Origin: Vibrio atlanticus | GTDB lineage: Bacteria; Pseudomonadota; Gammaproteobacteria; Enterobacterales; Vibrionaceae | Reading direction: 5' to 3' | Length of the DNA: 64,000 nt | Assembly (NCBI RefSeq): GCF_024347315.1 | Contig: NZ_AP025460.1 | Coordinates: 2,170,001 to 2,234,000, forward strand | In this document: in pieces, positions 1 to 9,637 of the stretch | Layout: each line of letters starts with the position of its first letter | Position numbering within the stretch: position 1 is the first letter of the stretch | Program-made: the position numbers and the translations under genes | The notes under the pieces: model-generated | The model's input: the letters and a program-made list of their open reading frames with translations, nothing else | Told to the model about the DNA's origin: nothing | The model's database searches: none

Positions 1-95
1 TTATGAATTAATATAAACAGGAATTCTCCAGTTCTTAATTTGAATAGCAAACTCACAACGCTTGGTATAAGAATCAGTATATTGGAGATATCACT

Positions 96-1526
96 GTGAA
101 AAAGCATTGGATACGTAATTCGGTCACAGCACTATTAATGGTTAGCGCATCACTAGCAAGCGCGACCAGTTTTGCTGCGTCTGAACAAAAAGAAATTGGC
201 GACCCTCGTAACGACCAGTTCGAGCAAAACCACCCAGATCAATATCATTCATGGAGACAAACTTCAGAAAGCGAAGTTATTGAAGACGCACTAAAAGAAG
301 ATCCAAACATGGTCATCATGTGGGCTGGCTACGGCTTCGCAAAAGATTACAACAAAGCACGCGGCCACTTTTATGCCATTGACGATGTAAGACAAACACT
401 TCGTACTGGCGGCCCAACGGACGAAAGCTCTGGCCCAATGCCAATGGCATGTTGGAGTTGTAAGAGCCCAGATGTCGCCCGTGTTATCGAAGAGCGTGGT
501 GAAGATGGTTACTTTGAAGGTAAATGGGCGCGTCTTGGCAACGAGATCATAAACCCTATTGGCTGTTCAGACTGTCACGACACCCAAAGCGAAGGCTTTA
601 AGAATGGTGAGCCAGCACTGAAGGTGACTCGTCCTTATGTTGAACGTGCATTTGAAACGATTGGTAAAAAGTTTGATGAACAAAGCCGCTTAGACCAACA
701 AGCTTCTGTTTGTGCTCAGTGCCACGTGGAATACTACTTCACAGGGCCAACCAAAGGTGTGAAATTCCCTTGGGACCAAGGTACAACCGTTGGCGACATG
801 GAACGTTACTATGATGCAATCAACTTTAAAGATTGGACGCATAAAGTATCGAAAGCACCCATGCTGAAAGCACAGCACCCAGGTTTCGAAACATGGCGCG
901 AAGGCATCCACGGTAAGAACAAAGTCGTTTGTGCTGACTGTCATATGCCGAAAGTGACCAAAGAAGATGGCACCGTTTATACCGACCATAAAGTGGGTAA
1001 CCCATTCGACCGCTTCGAAGATACGTGTGCAAACTGTCACACTCAATCGAAAGAAACCATGCGTAACATCGTTTCAAGCCGTAAAGCGCAAGTACTGAAC
1101 ATGAAGCTGACAGCAGAGAAACAAATCGTTGCTGCTCACTTTGAGGCAGGCGCAGCATGGGAAGCGGGGGCGACAGAGCAAGAGATGGAACCTATCTTAC
1201 TCGATATCCGTCACGCTCAATGGCGTTGGGACTACGCTATCGCGTCTCACGGTATTCACATGCACGCACCTGAAATCGCTCTAGAAGTGCTAGGTACTGC
1301 CGTTGACCGCGCAGCGGATGCTCGTACTAAGATTGTTCGTCTACTGGCGAAGAAAGGCATCACCGATCCAATCGAGATTCCAGATATCTCGACAAAAGAA
1401 GCAGCTCAAAAAGCCCTTGGAATGGACATGGATAAGATGAACGCTGAGAAACAACACTTCTTAGACACGGTTGTTCCTAAATGGGAAGAGCAAGCTGAAA
1501 AGCGTGAAGCCAACTACGAATACTAG
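96..1526 (+). CDS. nrfA: Ammonia-forming cytochrome c nitrite reductase (c552)
   Basis: This is the periplasmic pentaheme enzyme that reduces nitrite to ammonium with six electrons during anaerobic respiration. The 476-residue protein has a signal peptide ending near residue 28 (ATSFAA). Heme 1 uses the diagnostic CWSCK motif (119-123), where lysine replaces the usual distal histidine at the catalytic heme. Four normal CXXCH sites follow, at about 157, 206, 279 and 311. The length matches the family. I chose the GTG start at 96 because a GGAG lies 8 bases upstream and the signal peptide begins there. No nrfB, nrfC or nrfD gene follows, so the electron donor is encoded elsewhere. I see no clear FNR site in the 95 bases upstream. 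Identification is very secure. Confidence 0.97.
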   Translation: MKKHWIRNSVTALLMVSASLASATSFAASEQKEIGDPRNDQFEQNHPDQYHSWRQTSESEVIEDALKEDPNMVIMWAGYGFAKDYNKARGHFYAIDDVRQTLRTGGPTDESSGPMPMACWSCKSPDVARVIEERGEDGYFEGKWARLGNEIINPIGCSDCHDTQSEGFKNGEPALKVTRPYVERAFETIGKKFDEQSRLDQQASVCAQCHVEYYFTGPTKGVKFPWDQGTTVGDMERYYDAINFKDWTHKVSKAPMLKAQHPGFETWREGIHGKNKVVCADCHMPKVTKEDGTVYTDHKVGNPFDRFEDTCANCHTQSKETMRNIVSSRKAQVLNMKLTAEKQIVAAHFEAGAAWEAGATEQEMEPILLDIRHAQWRWDYAIASHGIHMHAPEIALEVLGTAVDRAADARTKIVRLLAKKGITDPIEIPDISTKEAAQKALGMDMDKMNAEKQHFLDTVVPKWEEQAEKREANYEY

Positions 1527-1551
1527 TTTCTTCAATTAGACCATTAAGTAA

Positions 1552-1588
1552 AAACCAGTCACACTATTGTTGTGTGGCTGGTTTTTTT
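1552..1588 (+). terminator. Rho-independent terminator of nrfA
   Basis: A 12-bp stem with one G-T pair (AACCAGTCACAC with GTGTGGCTGGTT) and a short TATTGT loop is followed by a run of seven T. It lies 25 bases after the nrfA stop codon. Confidence 0.9.
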
Positions 1589-1653
1589 AGGTTTTGGGGG
1601 AATACACATCAATATCAAACCCCCGATCCACTCGCCAATTCGAGGAATAAACA

Positions 1654-1998
1654 ATGAAAATCTTACTTTCGCTTTCGGCATTATGTATTGCACTACTCAG
1701 TTCAAGCGTTCACGCCTCTGAGCGTGCTGAGACTGGGTGGGAATTAATAGAGAAAGGCGCATTAGTGGTTGATGTCAGAACACCTGCAGAGTTCGAACAA
1801 GGGCATCTAGACAACGCCATCAACTACCCTCTTTCTGAAGTGGCTACTCACTTTGCTAAGATAGATAAAGACCAACCCATCGTGTTGTACTGCCGCAGTG
1901 GCAATCGTTCAGGGCAAGCTTATCAATTCTTGCGCGCTCAAGGGTTTACTCGAATCCACAATGCTGGTGGCTTAATCGAAATGCAGGAAAACCAATAG
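1654..1998 (+). CDS. Periplasmic single-domain rhodanese (PspE-like)
   Basis: This is a small sulfurtransferase of 114 residues. An N-terminal signal peptide (about residues 1-21, ending VHA) is followed by one rhodanese domain. The domain contains the DVRTPAEFEQGHL segment and the active-site loop CRSGNRS, whose cysteine would carry the persulfide. The size and export signal resemble PspE/GlpE-type proteins. It follows nrfA after a terminator, so it probably has its own promoter. A role in periplasmic thiol or cyanide chemistry is plausible, but the physiological substrate cannot be read from sequence. Confidence 0.85.
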   Translation: MKILLSLSALCIALLSSSVHASERAETGWELIEKGALVVDVRTPAEFEQGHLDNAINYPLSEVATHFAKIDKDQPIVLYCRSGNRSGQAYQFLRAQGFTRIHNAGGLIEMQENQ

Positions 1999-2049
1999 TC
2001 TTCGAAATGAGATCTTAAGTAAGGTCGCCTCTTTAGCAATTAGCCAAGC

Positions 2050-2679
2050 TTAACGGATCATCTGTTTGGCTTGGTTGATCGAATGAATAATAGAGACACG
2101 ATCAATGCCCTTTTGATTGGAATCTAAGATTTGAGTCCACGCATCGATCGCTTGTTGATAGCGCATGCTGATGAAGTGATCGGTCGCAATCAACATCAAT
2201 GCCGTACGATCATTGGGATCAAGCTGCATTGAGTGCTCCAACAGCGCATTAACATCATCACTCATCGCTTGAGAGCTCAGATAATAAAGTGCGGTTGCTT
2301 TGGCAGCATAGAGGCCAGAAGGCGCTTGAGGATCTAAGCGAATCGCATAATCGTAGCAAGTGAATGCCGCATCAAACTCCCCTCTCTGCATGTACACACC
2401 ACCAAGCTTAAACCACAAGTCGGATTGATTCGGGTCTTGTTTGAGGCTTTGTTGAAGCTCATCTTCGAAATCTGTTGCCGTGTAGTTATTGCTATCATCC
2501 AAAGGAAGTTGAGGTAACTCTTGTTTCAGTTGAGACCAAACCAGCACGCTCAAAGCCACCGCAGTAAGAGAAATCACCACATTGCCTTTTAGATGGCTGC
2601 CATTATTGCTCGCGGCAATAACGACCACAATCAAAAACAGACTCATTAGTACCAACGCAACCAACAACCAGATATCCAT
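2050..2679 (-). CDS. CcmI/NrfG-like membrane protein with TPR domain
   Basis: The 209-residue protein has two N-terminal membrane helices (about 4-22 and 33-49) followed by tetratricopeptide repeats. These include the clear unit WFKLGGVYMQRGEFDAAFTC near residue 90. This is the architecture of CcmI/CycH/NrfG, which hold apocytochrome c for heme attachment. Proximity to the pentaheme nrfA fits a part in its maturation, as NrfG does in E. coli. Nothing in the sequence proves that the client is NrfA, and a general TPR scaffold is the alternative. It converges on the rhodanese gene, and its upstream region holds a 7-bp tandem repeat. Confidence 0.7.
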   Translation of the reverse strand: MDIWLLVALVLMSLFLIVVVIAASNNGSHLKGNVVISLTAVALSVLVWSQLKQELPQLPLDDSNNYTATDFEDELQQSLKQDPNQSDLWFKLGGVYMQRGEFDAAFTCYDYAIRLDPQAPSGLYAAKATALYYLSSQAMSDDVNALLEHSMQLDPNDRTALMLIATDHFISMRYQQAIDAWTQILDSNQKGIDRVSIIHSINQAKQMIR

Positions 2680-2813
2680 TCCGCATCCCTTTTATTTAGA
2701 TCTGCCCCTACTCTATCGTTTTCGCCCTGCCTCGTTATTGATCAAAGTTTAGCGTTCGAGATTTAGTGCTCAAACTTTCGCATAAAAGCGACGGGTTAAG
2801 GTTGGTGTTCAGA

Positions 2814-2890
2814 CCTAAACCATAAGCCATAAGCCATAAGCCATAAGCCATAAGCCATAAGCCATAAGCCATAAGCCATAAACCATAAGC
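2814..2890. repeat. Tandem array of a 7-bp unit (CATAAGC)
   Basis: Eight perfect consecutive CATAAGC units run from 2821 to 2876. A variant CATAAAC and one more perfect unit follow, and a related CCTAAAC precedes the array. It lies between the gyrA terminator and the start of the TPR gene, about 135 bases upstream of that start. The open frame through it is an artefact of the repeat. Confidence 0.95.
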
Positions 2891-2926
2891 CACATGAGAA
2901 GAGAAGTGAAGTGGAATGACAGGCAA

Positions 2927-2957
2927 TAAAAAACCGAGCACTTAGGCTCGGTTTTTT
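2927..2957 (-). terminator. Rho-independent terminator of gyrA
   Basis: The stem AAAAAACCGAGC with GCTCGGTTTTTT encloses a 6-base loop, and T runs flank both sides. It sits about 35 bases after the gyrA stop codon and could work in both directions. Confidence 0.88.
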
Positions 2958-2991
2958 CATTGGTAAGCTTAATTACTTAACGTAATCGAGA

Positions 2992-5742
2992 TTACTCAGT
3001 GTCTTGCTCGCTATCACTTTCAGAGTCAGAAGCATCAGATGCTTGCTCTTCACTTGATTCAGAAACATCAGCCGTTTCAGCGTTTACTGCGTCAGCATTT
3101 GCTTCTTCAGTTTCTTCGCCTTCAACAATCTCCGCTTCTTCTACTTCGTCGATACGTTGTAGACCTACAACATTCTCGTCTTCAGCAGTACGAATCAGTG
3201 TTACACCTTGAGTGTTACGACCAACTTGGCTTACTTCCGCTACGCGAGTACGTACAAGTGTACCTGCGTCGGTGATCATCATCATTTCATCGCCTTCTTC
3301 AACCTGAACAGCACCAACTACTGGGCCATTACGATCAGAGACTTTGATAGATACTACACCTTGCGTTGCACGGCCTTTCGTTGGGTATTCAGCCAGCTCA
3401 GTACGCTTACCGTAACCGTTTTCAGTCACAGTCAATACATCACCTTCAACTCGTGTTCTAAATGCTGGAGTAAGTAAAGCATTAGTGCCACTAAAGTTAC
3501 TCACTTTATTCGGTTGTGGTACAGATGCTACAGGAACAATCAGTGAAACCACTTGGTCGTCACCCGCTAGCTTCATACCACGTACACCAGAGGCAGTACG
3601 ACCCATTGGACGTACTTTGTCCTCGTTAAAGCGAACAACTTTGCCCGACTTCGAGAACAGCATGATGTCGCTATTACCGTCAGTAATATCAACGCCAATC
3701 AGTGAATCATCGTCACGTAGGTTAACTGCGATTAGGCCGTTAGCACGTACGTTTGCGAATTGATCCAGTGATGTCTTCTTAACGGTACCGTCGCCTGTTG
3801 CCATGAAGATGAATTTCTCGTTAGAGAACTCAGAAACAGGCAGGATAGCCGTAATACGCTCACCCTCTTCTAGAGGAAGAATGTTAACGATAGGCTTACC
3901 ACGAGCGGTGCGGCTTGCTTGAGGCAGTTGGTAAACTTTCAGGCGGTACGTTTTACCACGAGTAGAGAAACATAAGATGTTATCGTGAGTATTAGCAACA
4001 AGCAGACGCTCAATGTAATCCTCATCTTTCATCTTAGTTGCACTCTTACCTTTACCACCACGACGCTGAGCTTCGTAGTCGCTTAGGATTTGGTACTTAA
4101 CGTAACCTGCGTTAGAAAGCGTTACTACAACGTCTTCTTGAGCGATTAGCTCTTCCATGTCGATGTCATGAACCGCTGCTGTGATTTCTGTACGACGTTC
4201 GTCGCCATAGATATCACGTACCGCTTCAAGTTCTTCACGGATCACTTCCATCAAACGCTCAGTGCTTGCAAGGATATGCATTAGCTCAGCGATCTCTTCT
4301 AGAAGTGCTTTGTATTCGTCTAGAATCTTCTCGTGCTCAAGGCCAGTTAGGCGGTGAAGACGAAGTTCTAGAATAGCTTGCGCTTGAGTTTCCGTTAGGA
4401 AGTATTGACCATCACGGATACCGTATTGGTCTTCAAGCCAATCTGGACGAGCTGCATCAGTACCAGCACGTTCAAGCATTGATGCAACATTACCAAGATC
4501 CCAACCACGAGATACTAGACCAACTTTAGCTTCTGCTGGTGTTGGTGCGTTCTTGATCAGTTCAATGATTTCATCAATGTTTGCAAGCGCTAAAGATAGA
4601 GCTTCCAAGATATGTGCACGGTCGCGCGCTTTCTTCAATTCGAAGATAGTACGACGTGTCACAACTTCACGACGGTGATCAACAAAACACTTCAACATAT
4701 CTTTAATGTTGAAAAGTTGTGGTTGGCCGTTGTTCAGAGCAACCATGTTGATGCCGAAAGTTGTTTGCAGTTGAGTTTGTGAGTAAAGGTTGTTTAGTAC
4801 AACTTCACCGACAGCATCACGCTTACATTCAATAACAATACGCATACCATCTTTATCAGATTCGTCACGCAGTGCACTGATGCCTTCAACTTTCTTGTCT
4901 TTTACAAGTTCTGCAATCTTCTCGATCAGACGAGCTTTGTTCACTTGATACGGAATTTCAGTAACGATAATAGTTTCTTTACCGTTCTTTTCCGTTTCAA
5001 TTTCAGCTCTCGAGCGCATGTAGACTTTGCCTCGGCCAGTCTTATATGCATCGACAATGCCCTTACGGCCACTGATTAATGCTGCTGTCGGGAAGTCTGG
5101 ACCCGGGATGTAGTCCATTAGCTCATCAATAGTGATGTCTTCATTATTGATAAATGCTAAACAGCCATCAACAACTTCGCCAAGGTTATGCGGCGGGATG
5201 TTGGTAGCCATACCTACTGCGATACCAGAAGCACCGTTAACCAATAGGTTTGGTATTTTTGTTGGTAAAACTGCTGGTATTTGCTCGGTTCCATCATAGT
5301 TAGGAACGAAGTCAACCGTATCTTTATCAAGATCCGTTAATAGCTCACCAGCTATTTTTGACATACGAACTTCGGTATAACGCATTGCCGCAGCTGAATC
5401 GCCGTCAACCGAACCAAAGTTACCTTGGCCATCGACTAACATATAGCGTAGTGAAAACGGCTGAGCCATACGAACAATTGACTCGTATACCGCACTATCA
5501 CCGTGTGGGTGATATTTACCGATTACATCGCCTACTACACGAGCAGACTTTTTATATGCTTTGTTCCAATCATTACCTAATACATTCATCGCGAACAAAA
5601 CGCGGCGGTGTACTGGTTTTAGGCCATCACGCACATCTGGAAGGGCACGACCAACGATGACGGACATCGCGTAGTCTAGGTATGAACCTCTAAGCTCATC
5701 TTCAATATTTACGGGCGTGATCTCTTTCGCTAGATCGCTCAT
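2992..5742 (-). CDS. gyrA: DNA gyrase subunit A
   Basis: This is the DNA breakage-reunion subunit of gyrase, which introduces negative supercoils together with GyrB. The 916-residue protein has the winged-helix core with catalytic Tyr122 in AAMRYTE and the GyrA box QRRGGKG that marks the DNA-wrapping C-terminal domain. The quinolone-resistance region reads HGDSAVYES, so Ser83 is the sensitive form. Position 87 is Glu rather than the Asp of E. coli. The last ~50 residues form an unusually long acidic tail rich in Glu, Asp and Ser, which accounts for the extra length over the 875-residue E. coli protein. It is divergently transcribed from ubiG, as in E. coli. Confidence 0.98.
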   Translation of the reverse strand: MSDLAKEITPVNIEDELRGSYLDYAMSVIVGRALPDVRDGLKPVHRRVLFAMNVLGNDWNKAYKKSARVVGDVIGKYHPHGDSAVYESIVRMAQPFSLRYMLVDGQGNFGSVDGDSAAAMRYTEVRMSKIAGELLTDLDKDTVDFVPNYDGTEQIPAVLPTKIPNLLVNGASGIAVGMATNIPPHNLGEVVDGCLAFINNEDITIDELMDYIPGPDFPTAALISGRKGIVDAYKTGRGKVYMRSRAEIETEKNGKETIIVTEIPYQVNKARLIEKIAELVKDKKVEGISALRDESDKDGMRIVIECKRDAVGEVVLNNLYSQTQLQTTFGINMVALNNGQPQLFNIKDMLKCFVDHRREVVTRRTIFELKKARDRAHILEALSLALANIDEIIELIKNAPTPAEAKVGLVSRGWDLGNVASMLERAGTDAARPDWLEDQYGIRDGQYFLTETQAQAILELRLHRLTGLEHEKILDEYKALLEEIAELMHILASTERLMEVIREELEAVRDIYGDERRTEITAAVHDIDMEELIAQEDVVVTLSNAGYVKYQILSDYEAQRRGGKGKSATKMKDEDYIERLLVANTHDNILCFSTRGKTYRLKVYQLPQASRTARGKPIVNILPLEEGERITAILPVSEFSNEKFIFMATGDGTVKKTSLDQFANVRANGLIAVNLRDDDSLIGVDITDGNSDIMLFSKSGKVVRFNEDKVRPMGRTASGVRGMKLAGDDQVVSLIVPVASVPQPNKVSNFSGTNALLTPAFRTRVEGDVLTVTENGYGKRTELAEYPTKGRATQGVVSIKVSDRNGPVVGAVQVEEGDEMMMITDAGTLVRTRVAEVSQVGRNTQGVTLIRTAEDENVVGLQRIDEVEEAEIVEGEETEEANADAVNAETADVSESSEEQASDASDSESDSEQDTE

Positions 5743-5960
5743 AGAGCCATTTTCCCTCTATAGTCAGATCGTATTTTTGAATACGTATAAGACCGAAAAA
5801 TATAACACAAATTTACCTACGGAGGCATCACTTTCCCTCTCCTTTTACCATCTTGTGACCCTTGTAGCCAATCTATTGATGAGAAATTGCACCTCAGCGT
5901 CATATCTTGCTGAAACATGGTCACTTTACACTCAATAAACTAGCAAAATTGTAGATCTTC

Positions 5961-5988
5961 TGGTCAGCAGGAAAAGGCAAGTTATAAT
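5961..5988 (+). promoter_or_regulatory. Probable ubiG promoter
   Basis: A perfect TATAAT at 5983-5988 is preceded, at 16-bp spacing, by TGGTCA (4 of 6 matches to the -35 consensus). Transcription would start near 5995, upstream of the chosen ubiG start at 6034. This is a reading by eye. Confidence 0.55.
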
Positions 5989-6033
5989 GCCTGCAATTTC
6001 ATGGATGCATTATTTAACTTGGAAATGCCGATT

Positions 6034-6747
6034 ATGACTAAATCACAAAACGTAGACCCAGCAGAAATCAAAAAATTCGAAGACATGGCGTCGCGCTGGT
6101 GGGATCTAGAAGGCGAGTTTAAGCCACTACATCAAATCAACCCACTGCGCCTAAATTACGTTCTAGAGAAAACCGAAGGCCTATTTGGCAAGAAAGTTCT
6201 CGATGTTGGCTGCGGTGGCGGTATTTTGGCTGAGAGCATGGCCGTTGAAGGTGCGCTAGTCACTGGTTTAGATATGGGTAAAGAACCGCTAGAAGTCGCT
6301 CGTCTGCATGCATTAGAAACCGGCACCAAGCTTGATTACATTCAAAGCACCATTGAAGATCATGCTGAGCAAAACCCACAAACTTACGATGTGGTGACCT
6401 GCATGGAAATGCTAGAGCACGTACCAGACCCACAGTCGGTTATCTCGGCTTGTTCAAAGTTAGTTAAACCGGGCGGCCATGTGTTCTTCTCGACATTGAA
6501 CCGTAACTTTAAGTCTTACCTATTCGCTATAGTAGGTGCAGAAAAGCTACTTAAGATTGTCCCAGAAGGTACTCACGACCACGAAAAGTTCATTCGCCCA
6601 GCGGAACTTATCAAGATGATAGACAACACTCCGCTGCAAGAATTGGGGATTACAGGGCTACACTACAACCCGTTAACGGACACTTATCGTTTGGGCACAA
6701 ATGTAGATGTTAACTACATAGTCCACACGCAAAATCTCACCCAATAA
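6034..6747 (+). CDS. ubiG: Ubiquinone biosynthesis O-methyltransferase
   Basis: UbiG performs both O-methylations of the ubiquinone ring using S-adenosylmethionine. The protein has the SAM-binding motif [12 protein letters not shown], the acidic LDMG that ends strand 2, and the [11 protein letters not shown] segment typical of the family. It matches E. coli UbiG along its whole length as I remember it, including [15 protein letters not shown] near the N-terminus. The frame is open from an ATG at 6001, but I prefer the ATG at 6034. It has a GGAA 10 bases upstream, it aligns with the family N-terminus, and 6001 lies right at the predicted transcription start. The resulting length is 237 residues. 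It sits divergently next to gyrA, as in enterics. Confidence 0.96.
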   Translation: MTKSQNVDPAEIKKFEDMASRWWDLEGEFKPLHQINPLRLNYVLEKTEGLFGKKVLDVGCGGGILAESMAVEGALVTGLDMGKEPLEVARLHALETGTKLDYIQSTIEDHAEQNPQTYDVVTCMEMLEHVPDPQSVISACSKLVKPGGHVFFSTLNRNFKSYLFAIVGAEKLLKIVPEGTHDHEKFIRPAELIKMIDNTPLQELGITGLHYNPLTDTYRLGTNVDVNYIVHTQNLTQ

Positions 6748-7040
6748 CTATTAATATCCCCAGCTTAAAATCTTTTAGAAAAAGACGATTGAAAAGAGTT
6801 GTAATTAACATAACTTTACGACTTTTTTCAGTCTAAATTTCGTGCGCTCGCTTCCATTTTGACCACCTAGATTTAATTTTAATCATCCAAAATCCATTGC
6901 CCATTTTGCTCAAAGATCAAGGGATTTTTTTTTATGTGTGCGCAAAAATAAAGCAACCTTAAAAGGCTATTTTTATACAATCAAGTCACATCGAACCTCG
7001 TCAGTTAGTGGTCACTTACAGTTTTTTTTCAATCCACCAC

Positions 7041-7049
7041 TTATCCACA
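7041..7049 (+). promoter_or_regulatory. DnaA box TTATCCACA
   Basis: This is a perfect 9-mer match to the high-affinity DnaA box, about 200 bases upstream of nrdA. E. coli nrdAB is known to be controlled by DnaA through boxes in its promoter, so this is probably a regulatory site and not an origin. I see no cluster of further boxes. Confidence 0.7.
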
Positions 7050-7086
7050 AGCACTCCCATTTCTTTACCTTGAAAAATATAAGCTG

Positions 7087-7134
7087 TAGCACTATCTTGT
7101 AACCCAACAAACAAATGACCCCTATATGTTGTGT
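7087..7134 (+). promoter_or_regulatory. NrdR-box pair upstream of nrdA
   Basis: The proximal site at 7119-7134 matches the 16-base NrdR consensus (ACACWATATATWGTGT) at 13 positions. A weaker site with 9 matches lies at 7087-7102, so the starts are 32 bp apart, which is the usual three-helical-turn spacing of paired NrdR boxes. NrdR is the ATP/dATP-sensing repressor of ribonucleotide reductase genes. The weaker box is less certain. Confidence 0.65.
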
Positions 7135-7251
7135 TTGAACTACAATGTATGGGTAGACCAAGATCACAAAGCCGAAACGTAATTTACAAAAATTACACAG
7201 AAATACACAAAAACACGGCTTTGTTCAGTTTTGTTAGGGAAATTAAGCAGA

Positions 7252-9534
7252 ATGAACCAACAACTTACTGTTACCAAACGTAACGGGCGCAAAGAAACAA
7301 TCGATTTAGAGAAAATCCATCGAGTGATCACTTGGGCAGCTGAAGGCTTGCACAATGTTTCTGTATCACAAGTAGAATTGAAAGCTCACATTCAGTTTTA
7401 CGATGGCATCACCACTACTGATATTCATGAAACTATCATCAAGTCAGCAGCGGATTTAATCTCTGAAGAGACTCCTGATTACCAATATCTAGCAGCACGT
7501 CTGTCTGTATTCCACCTACGTAAAAAAGCGTACGGCGAATACGAGCCGCCTGCACTGTATGACCACGTTGCAAAACTGGTTGATATGGGTAAATACGATA
7601 GCCACCTTATGGAAGACTACACGAAAGCTGAATTCGAAGAGCTTGACGAGTACATCGACCACAAACGTGACTTAGACTTCTCTTACGCAGCGGTTAAGCA
7701 GCTCGAAGGTAAATACTTCGTGCAAAACCGTGTAACGAAAGAAATCTACGAGAGTGCTCAGTTCCTTTACATTTTAGTTGCTGCGTGTCTATTCGCTAAA
7801 TACCCGAAATCGACTCGTCTTGACTACATCAAACGTTTTTACGACGCATCGTCTACGTTTAAGATTTCTCTACCTACACCGATCATGTCTGGTGTACGTA
7901 CGCCTACTCGTCAATTCAGTTCTTGTGTACTGATCGAGTGTGGTGACAGCCTTGATTCAATCAACGCAACAGCAAGCTCAATTGTTCGTTACGTATCTCA
8001 ACGTGCTGGTATTGGTATCAACGCAGGTCGTATCCGTGCGCTTGGTTCTGAAATCCGTAATGGTGAAGCGTTCCACACGGGCTGTATCCCTTTCTACAAA
8101 TACTTCCAGACAGCAGTAAAATGTTGTTCTCAAGGTGGTGTTCGTGGCGGTGCAGCAACAGTGTTCTACCCACTATGGCACGGTGAAGTTCAGTCTCTAT
8201 TAGTACTGAAAAACAACCGCGGCGTTGAAGAGAACCGTGTTCGTCACATGGATTACGGCGTACAACTGAACAAGCTTATGTACTCTCGCCTAGTTCAAGG
8301 TGGCAACATCAGCCTGTTCTCCCCTTCAGATGTACCTGGACTTTACGACGCGTTCTTCGAAAACCAAGAACGTTTTGAAGCGCTTTACGTTAAGTACGAA
8401 AACGATCCTTCAGTGAAGCGTGAAACTGTGAAAGCGGTTGAACTGTTCTCTCTACTAATGCAGGAACGTGCTTCTACTGGTCGTATCTACATTCAGAACG
8501 TTGACCACTGTAATACACACAGCCCATTTGATTCTGAAGTAGCACCTGTTCGCCAATCGAACCTATGTCTAGAAATCGCGCTACCAACTAAGCCGCTTTC
8601 TAACGTAGAAGATGACGAAGGTGAGATTGCACTATGTACGCTGTCTGCGTTCAACCTAGGCGCAATCAACGAGCTTGACGACTTAGCAGAACTTTCTGAA
8701 TTGGTTGTTCGTGCTCTAGATGCACTACTTGATTACCAAGACTACCCGCTTCCAGCAGCACGTAAGTCGACAATGAACCGTCGTACTCTAGGTGTGGGTG
8801 TCATCAACTACGCATACTACCTAGCGAAGAATGGTGTTAAGTACTCAGATGGCAGCGCAAATGGCCTGACTCACCGTACTTTTGAAGCAATTCAATACCA
8901 CTTGCTAAAAGCGTCCGTTGAACTAGCGAAAGAGCAAGGCCGTTGCCCATCTTTCCACGAAACCAACTACGCGAAAGGCCTACTGCCAATCGATACTTAC
9001 AAGAAAGATATCGACTTAGTATGTGAAGAGCCACTGCATTATGATTGGGACACGCTACGTGAAGAGATCATGGAGCACGGCCTACGTAACTCTACGCTGA
9101 CTGCACTTATGCCTTCTGAGACTTCGTCTCAAATCTCGAACGCGACTAACGGTATCGAACCACCACGTGGTTACGTATCAGTGAAAGCATCGAAAGATGG
9201 CATCCTGAAGCAAGTAGTTCCTGACTTCCTAAATCTTAAAGAGAACTACGAGCTACTTTGGAATATTGGTAATAACGATGGTTACTTGCACTTAGTGGGT
9301 ATCATGCAAAAATTCGTTGACCAAGCTATCTCTGCAAACACTAACTATGATCCAAGTGTTTACGACAGCGGTAAGGTACCAATGAAGCAGCTGCTTAAAG
9401 ACTTGCTAACAGCTTACAAGTACGGTGTTAAGACGCTTTACTACCATAACACGCGTGATGGTGCTAAAGACGACCAAGGCGATGCAGTTCAAGTGCCGGA
9501 AGAAGATTGTGAAGGCGGCGGTTGTAAGATCTAA
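7252..9534 (+). CDS. nrdA: Class Ia ribonucleotide reductase, alpha subunit
   Basis: NrdA reduces ribonucleoside diphosphates to deoxyribonucleotides in the cytoplasm, using a radical supplied by NrdB. The 760-residue protein begins MNQQLTVTKRNGRKE, the ATP-cone domain that sets overall activity. It has the active-site strand RQFSSCVLIECGDS and the NLCLEIALP loop with a redox cysteine and the catalytic Glu. It ends in the thioredoxin-reactive tail CEGGGCKI. The frame is open from a TTG at 7231, but the ATG at 7252 has an AGGGA about 11 bases upstream and matches the family N-terminus. nrdB follows after 103 bases. Confidence 0.97.
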   Translation: MNQQLTVTKRNGRKETIDLEKIHRVITWAAEGLHNVSVSQVELKAHIQFYDGITTTDIHETIIKSAADLISEETPDYQYLAARLSVFHLRKKAYGEYEPPALYDHVAKLVDMGKYDSHLMEDYTKAEFEELDEYIDHKRDLDFSYAAVKQLEGKYFVQNRVTKEIYESAQFLYILVAACLFAKYPKSTRLDYIKRFYDASSTFKISLPTPIMSGVRTPTRQFSSCVLIECGDSLDSINATASSIVRYVSQRAGIGINAGRIRALGSEIRNGEAFHTGCIPFYKYFQTAVKCCSQGGVRGGAATVFYPLWHGEVQSLLVLKNNRGVEENRVRHMDYGVQLNKLMYSRLVQGGNISLFSPSDVPGLYDAFFENQERFEALYVKYENDPSVKRETVKAVELFSLLMQERASTGRIYIQNVDHCNTHSPFDSEVAPVRQSNLCLEIALPTKPLSNVEDDEGEIALCTLSAFNLGAINELDDLAELSELVVRALDALLDYQDYPLPAARKSTMNRRTLGVGVINYAYYLAKNGVKYSDGSANGLTHRTFEAIQYHLLKASVELAKEQGRCPSFHETNYAKGLLPIDTYKKDIDLVCEEPLHYDWDTLREEIMEHGLRNSTLTALMPSETSSQISNATNGIEPPRGYVSVKASKDGILKQVVPDFLNLKENYELLWNIGNNDGYLHLVGIMQKFVDQAISANTNYDPSVYDSGKVPMKQLLKDLLTAYKYGVKTLYYHNTRDGAKDDQGDAVQVPEEDCEGGGCKI

Positions 9535-9554
9535 ACCGCAATAAACATTAAGAC

Positions 9555-9580
9555 CCCAGAGAAGAGTTATCTTCTCTGGG
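9555..9580 (+). other. Perfect intercistronic hairpin between nrdA and nrdB
   Basis: An 11-bp perfect stem (CCCAGAGAAGA with TCTTCTCTGGG) encloses a GTTA loop. Only three T follow, so it is a poor terminator. It more likely stabilises an mRNA end, marks a processing site, or partly attenuates transcription between the subunit genes. Confidence 0.85.
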
Positions 9581-9637
9581 TTTAAAGCATTAACAGGGTC
9601 CGTTTTATTACGGGTCTTTAAAGGATTTGAGGCATTT

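Larger units (their letters stand above)
6748..7251 (+). promoter_or_regulatory. Regulatory region upstream of nrdA
   Basis: These 504 bases hold no credible gene. They are AT-rich and contain a perfect DnaA box (7041-7049) and NrdR-box matches (7087-7102 and 7119-7134), listed separately. I could not fix a -35/-10 pair with confidence. The strong NrdR box contains a TATATG that could overlap a -10 element. Confidence 0.6.

Noticed and set aside
1..95. FNR or NarP site before nrfA
   Set aside because: No TTGAT-N4-ATCAA-like dyad is visible in the bases available.
2814..2890. CRISPR array
   Set aside because: The units are 7 bp and directly adjacent without spacers, and no cas genes are present.
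2735..2941. Open frame with repeated YGLWLMA
   Set aside because: It is only the translation of the 7-bp tandem repeat; no ribosome binding site and no domain.
5475..5505. GyrA position 87 is Glu instead of the E. coli Asp
   Set aside because: Ser83 is the sensitive residue here, and Glu at 87 is a natural variant in other species, so it is not evidence of quinolone resistance.
7041..7049. Replication origin at the DnaA box
   Set aside because: There is a single box with no cluster and no dnaA, gidA or AT-rich 13-mer context; promoter control of nrdA fits better.
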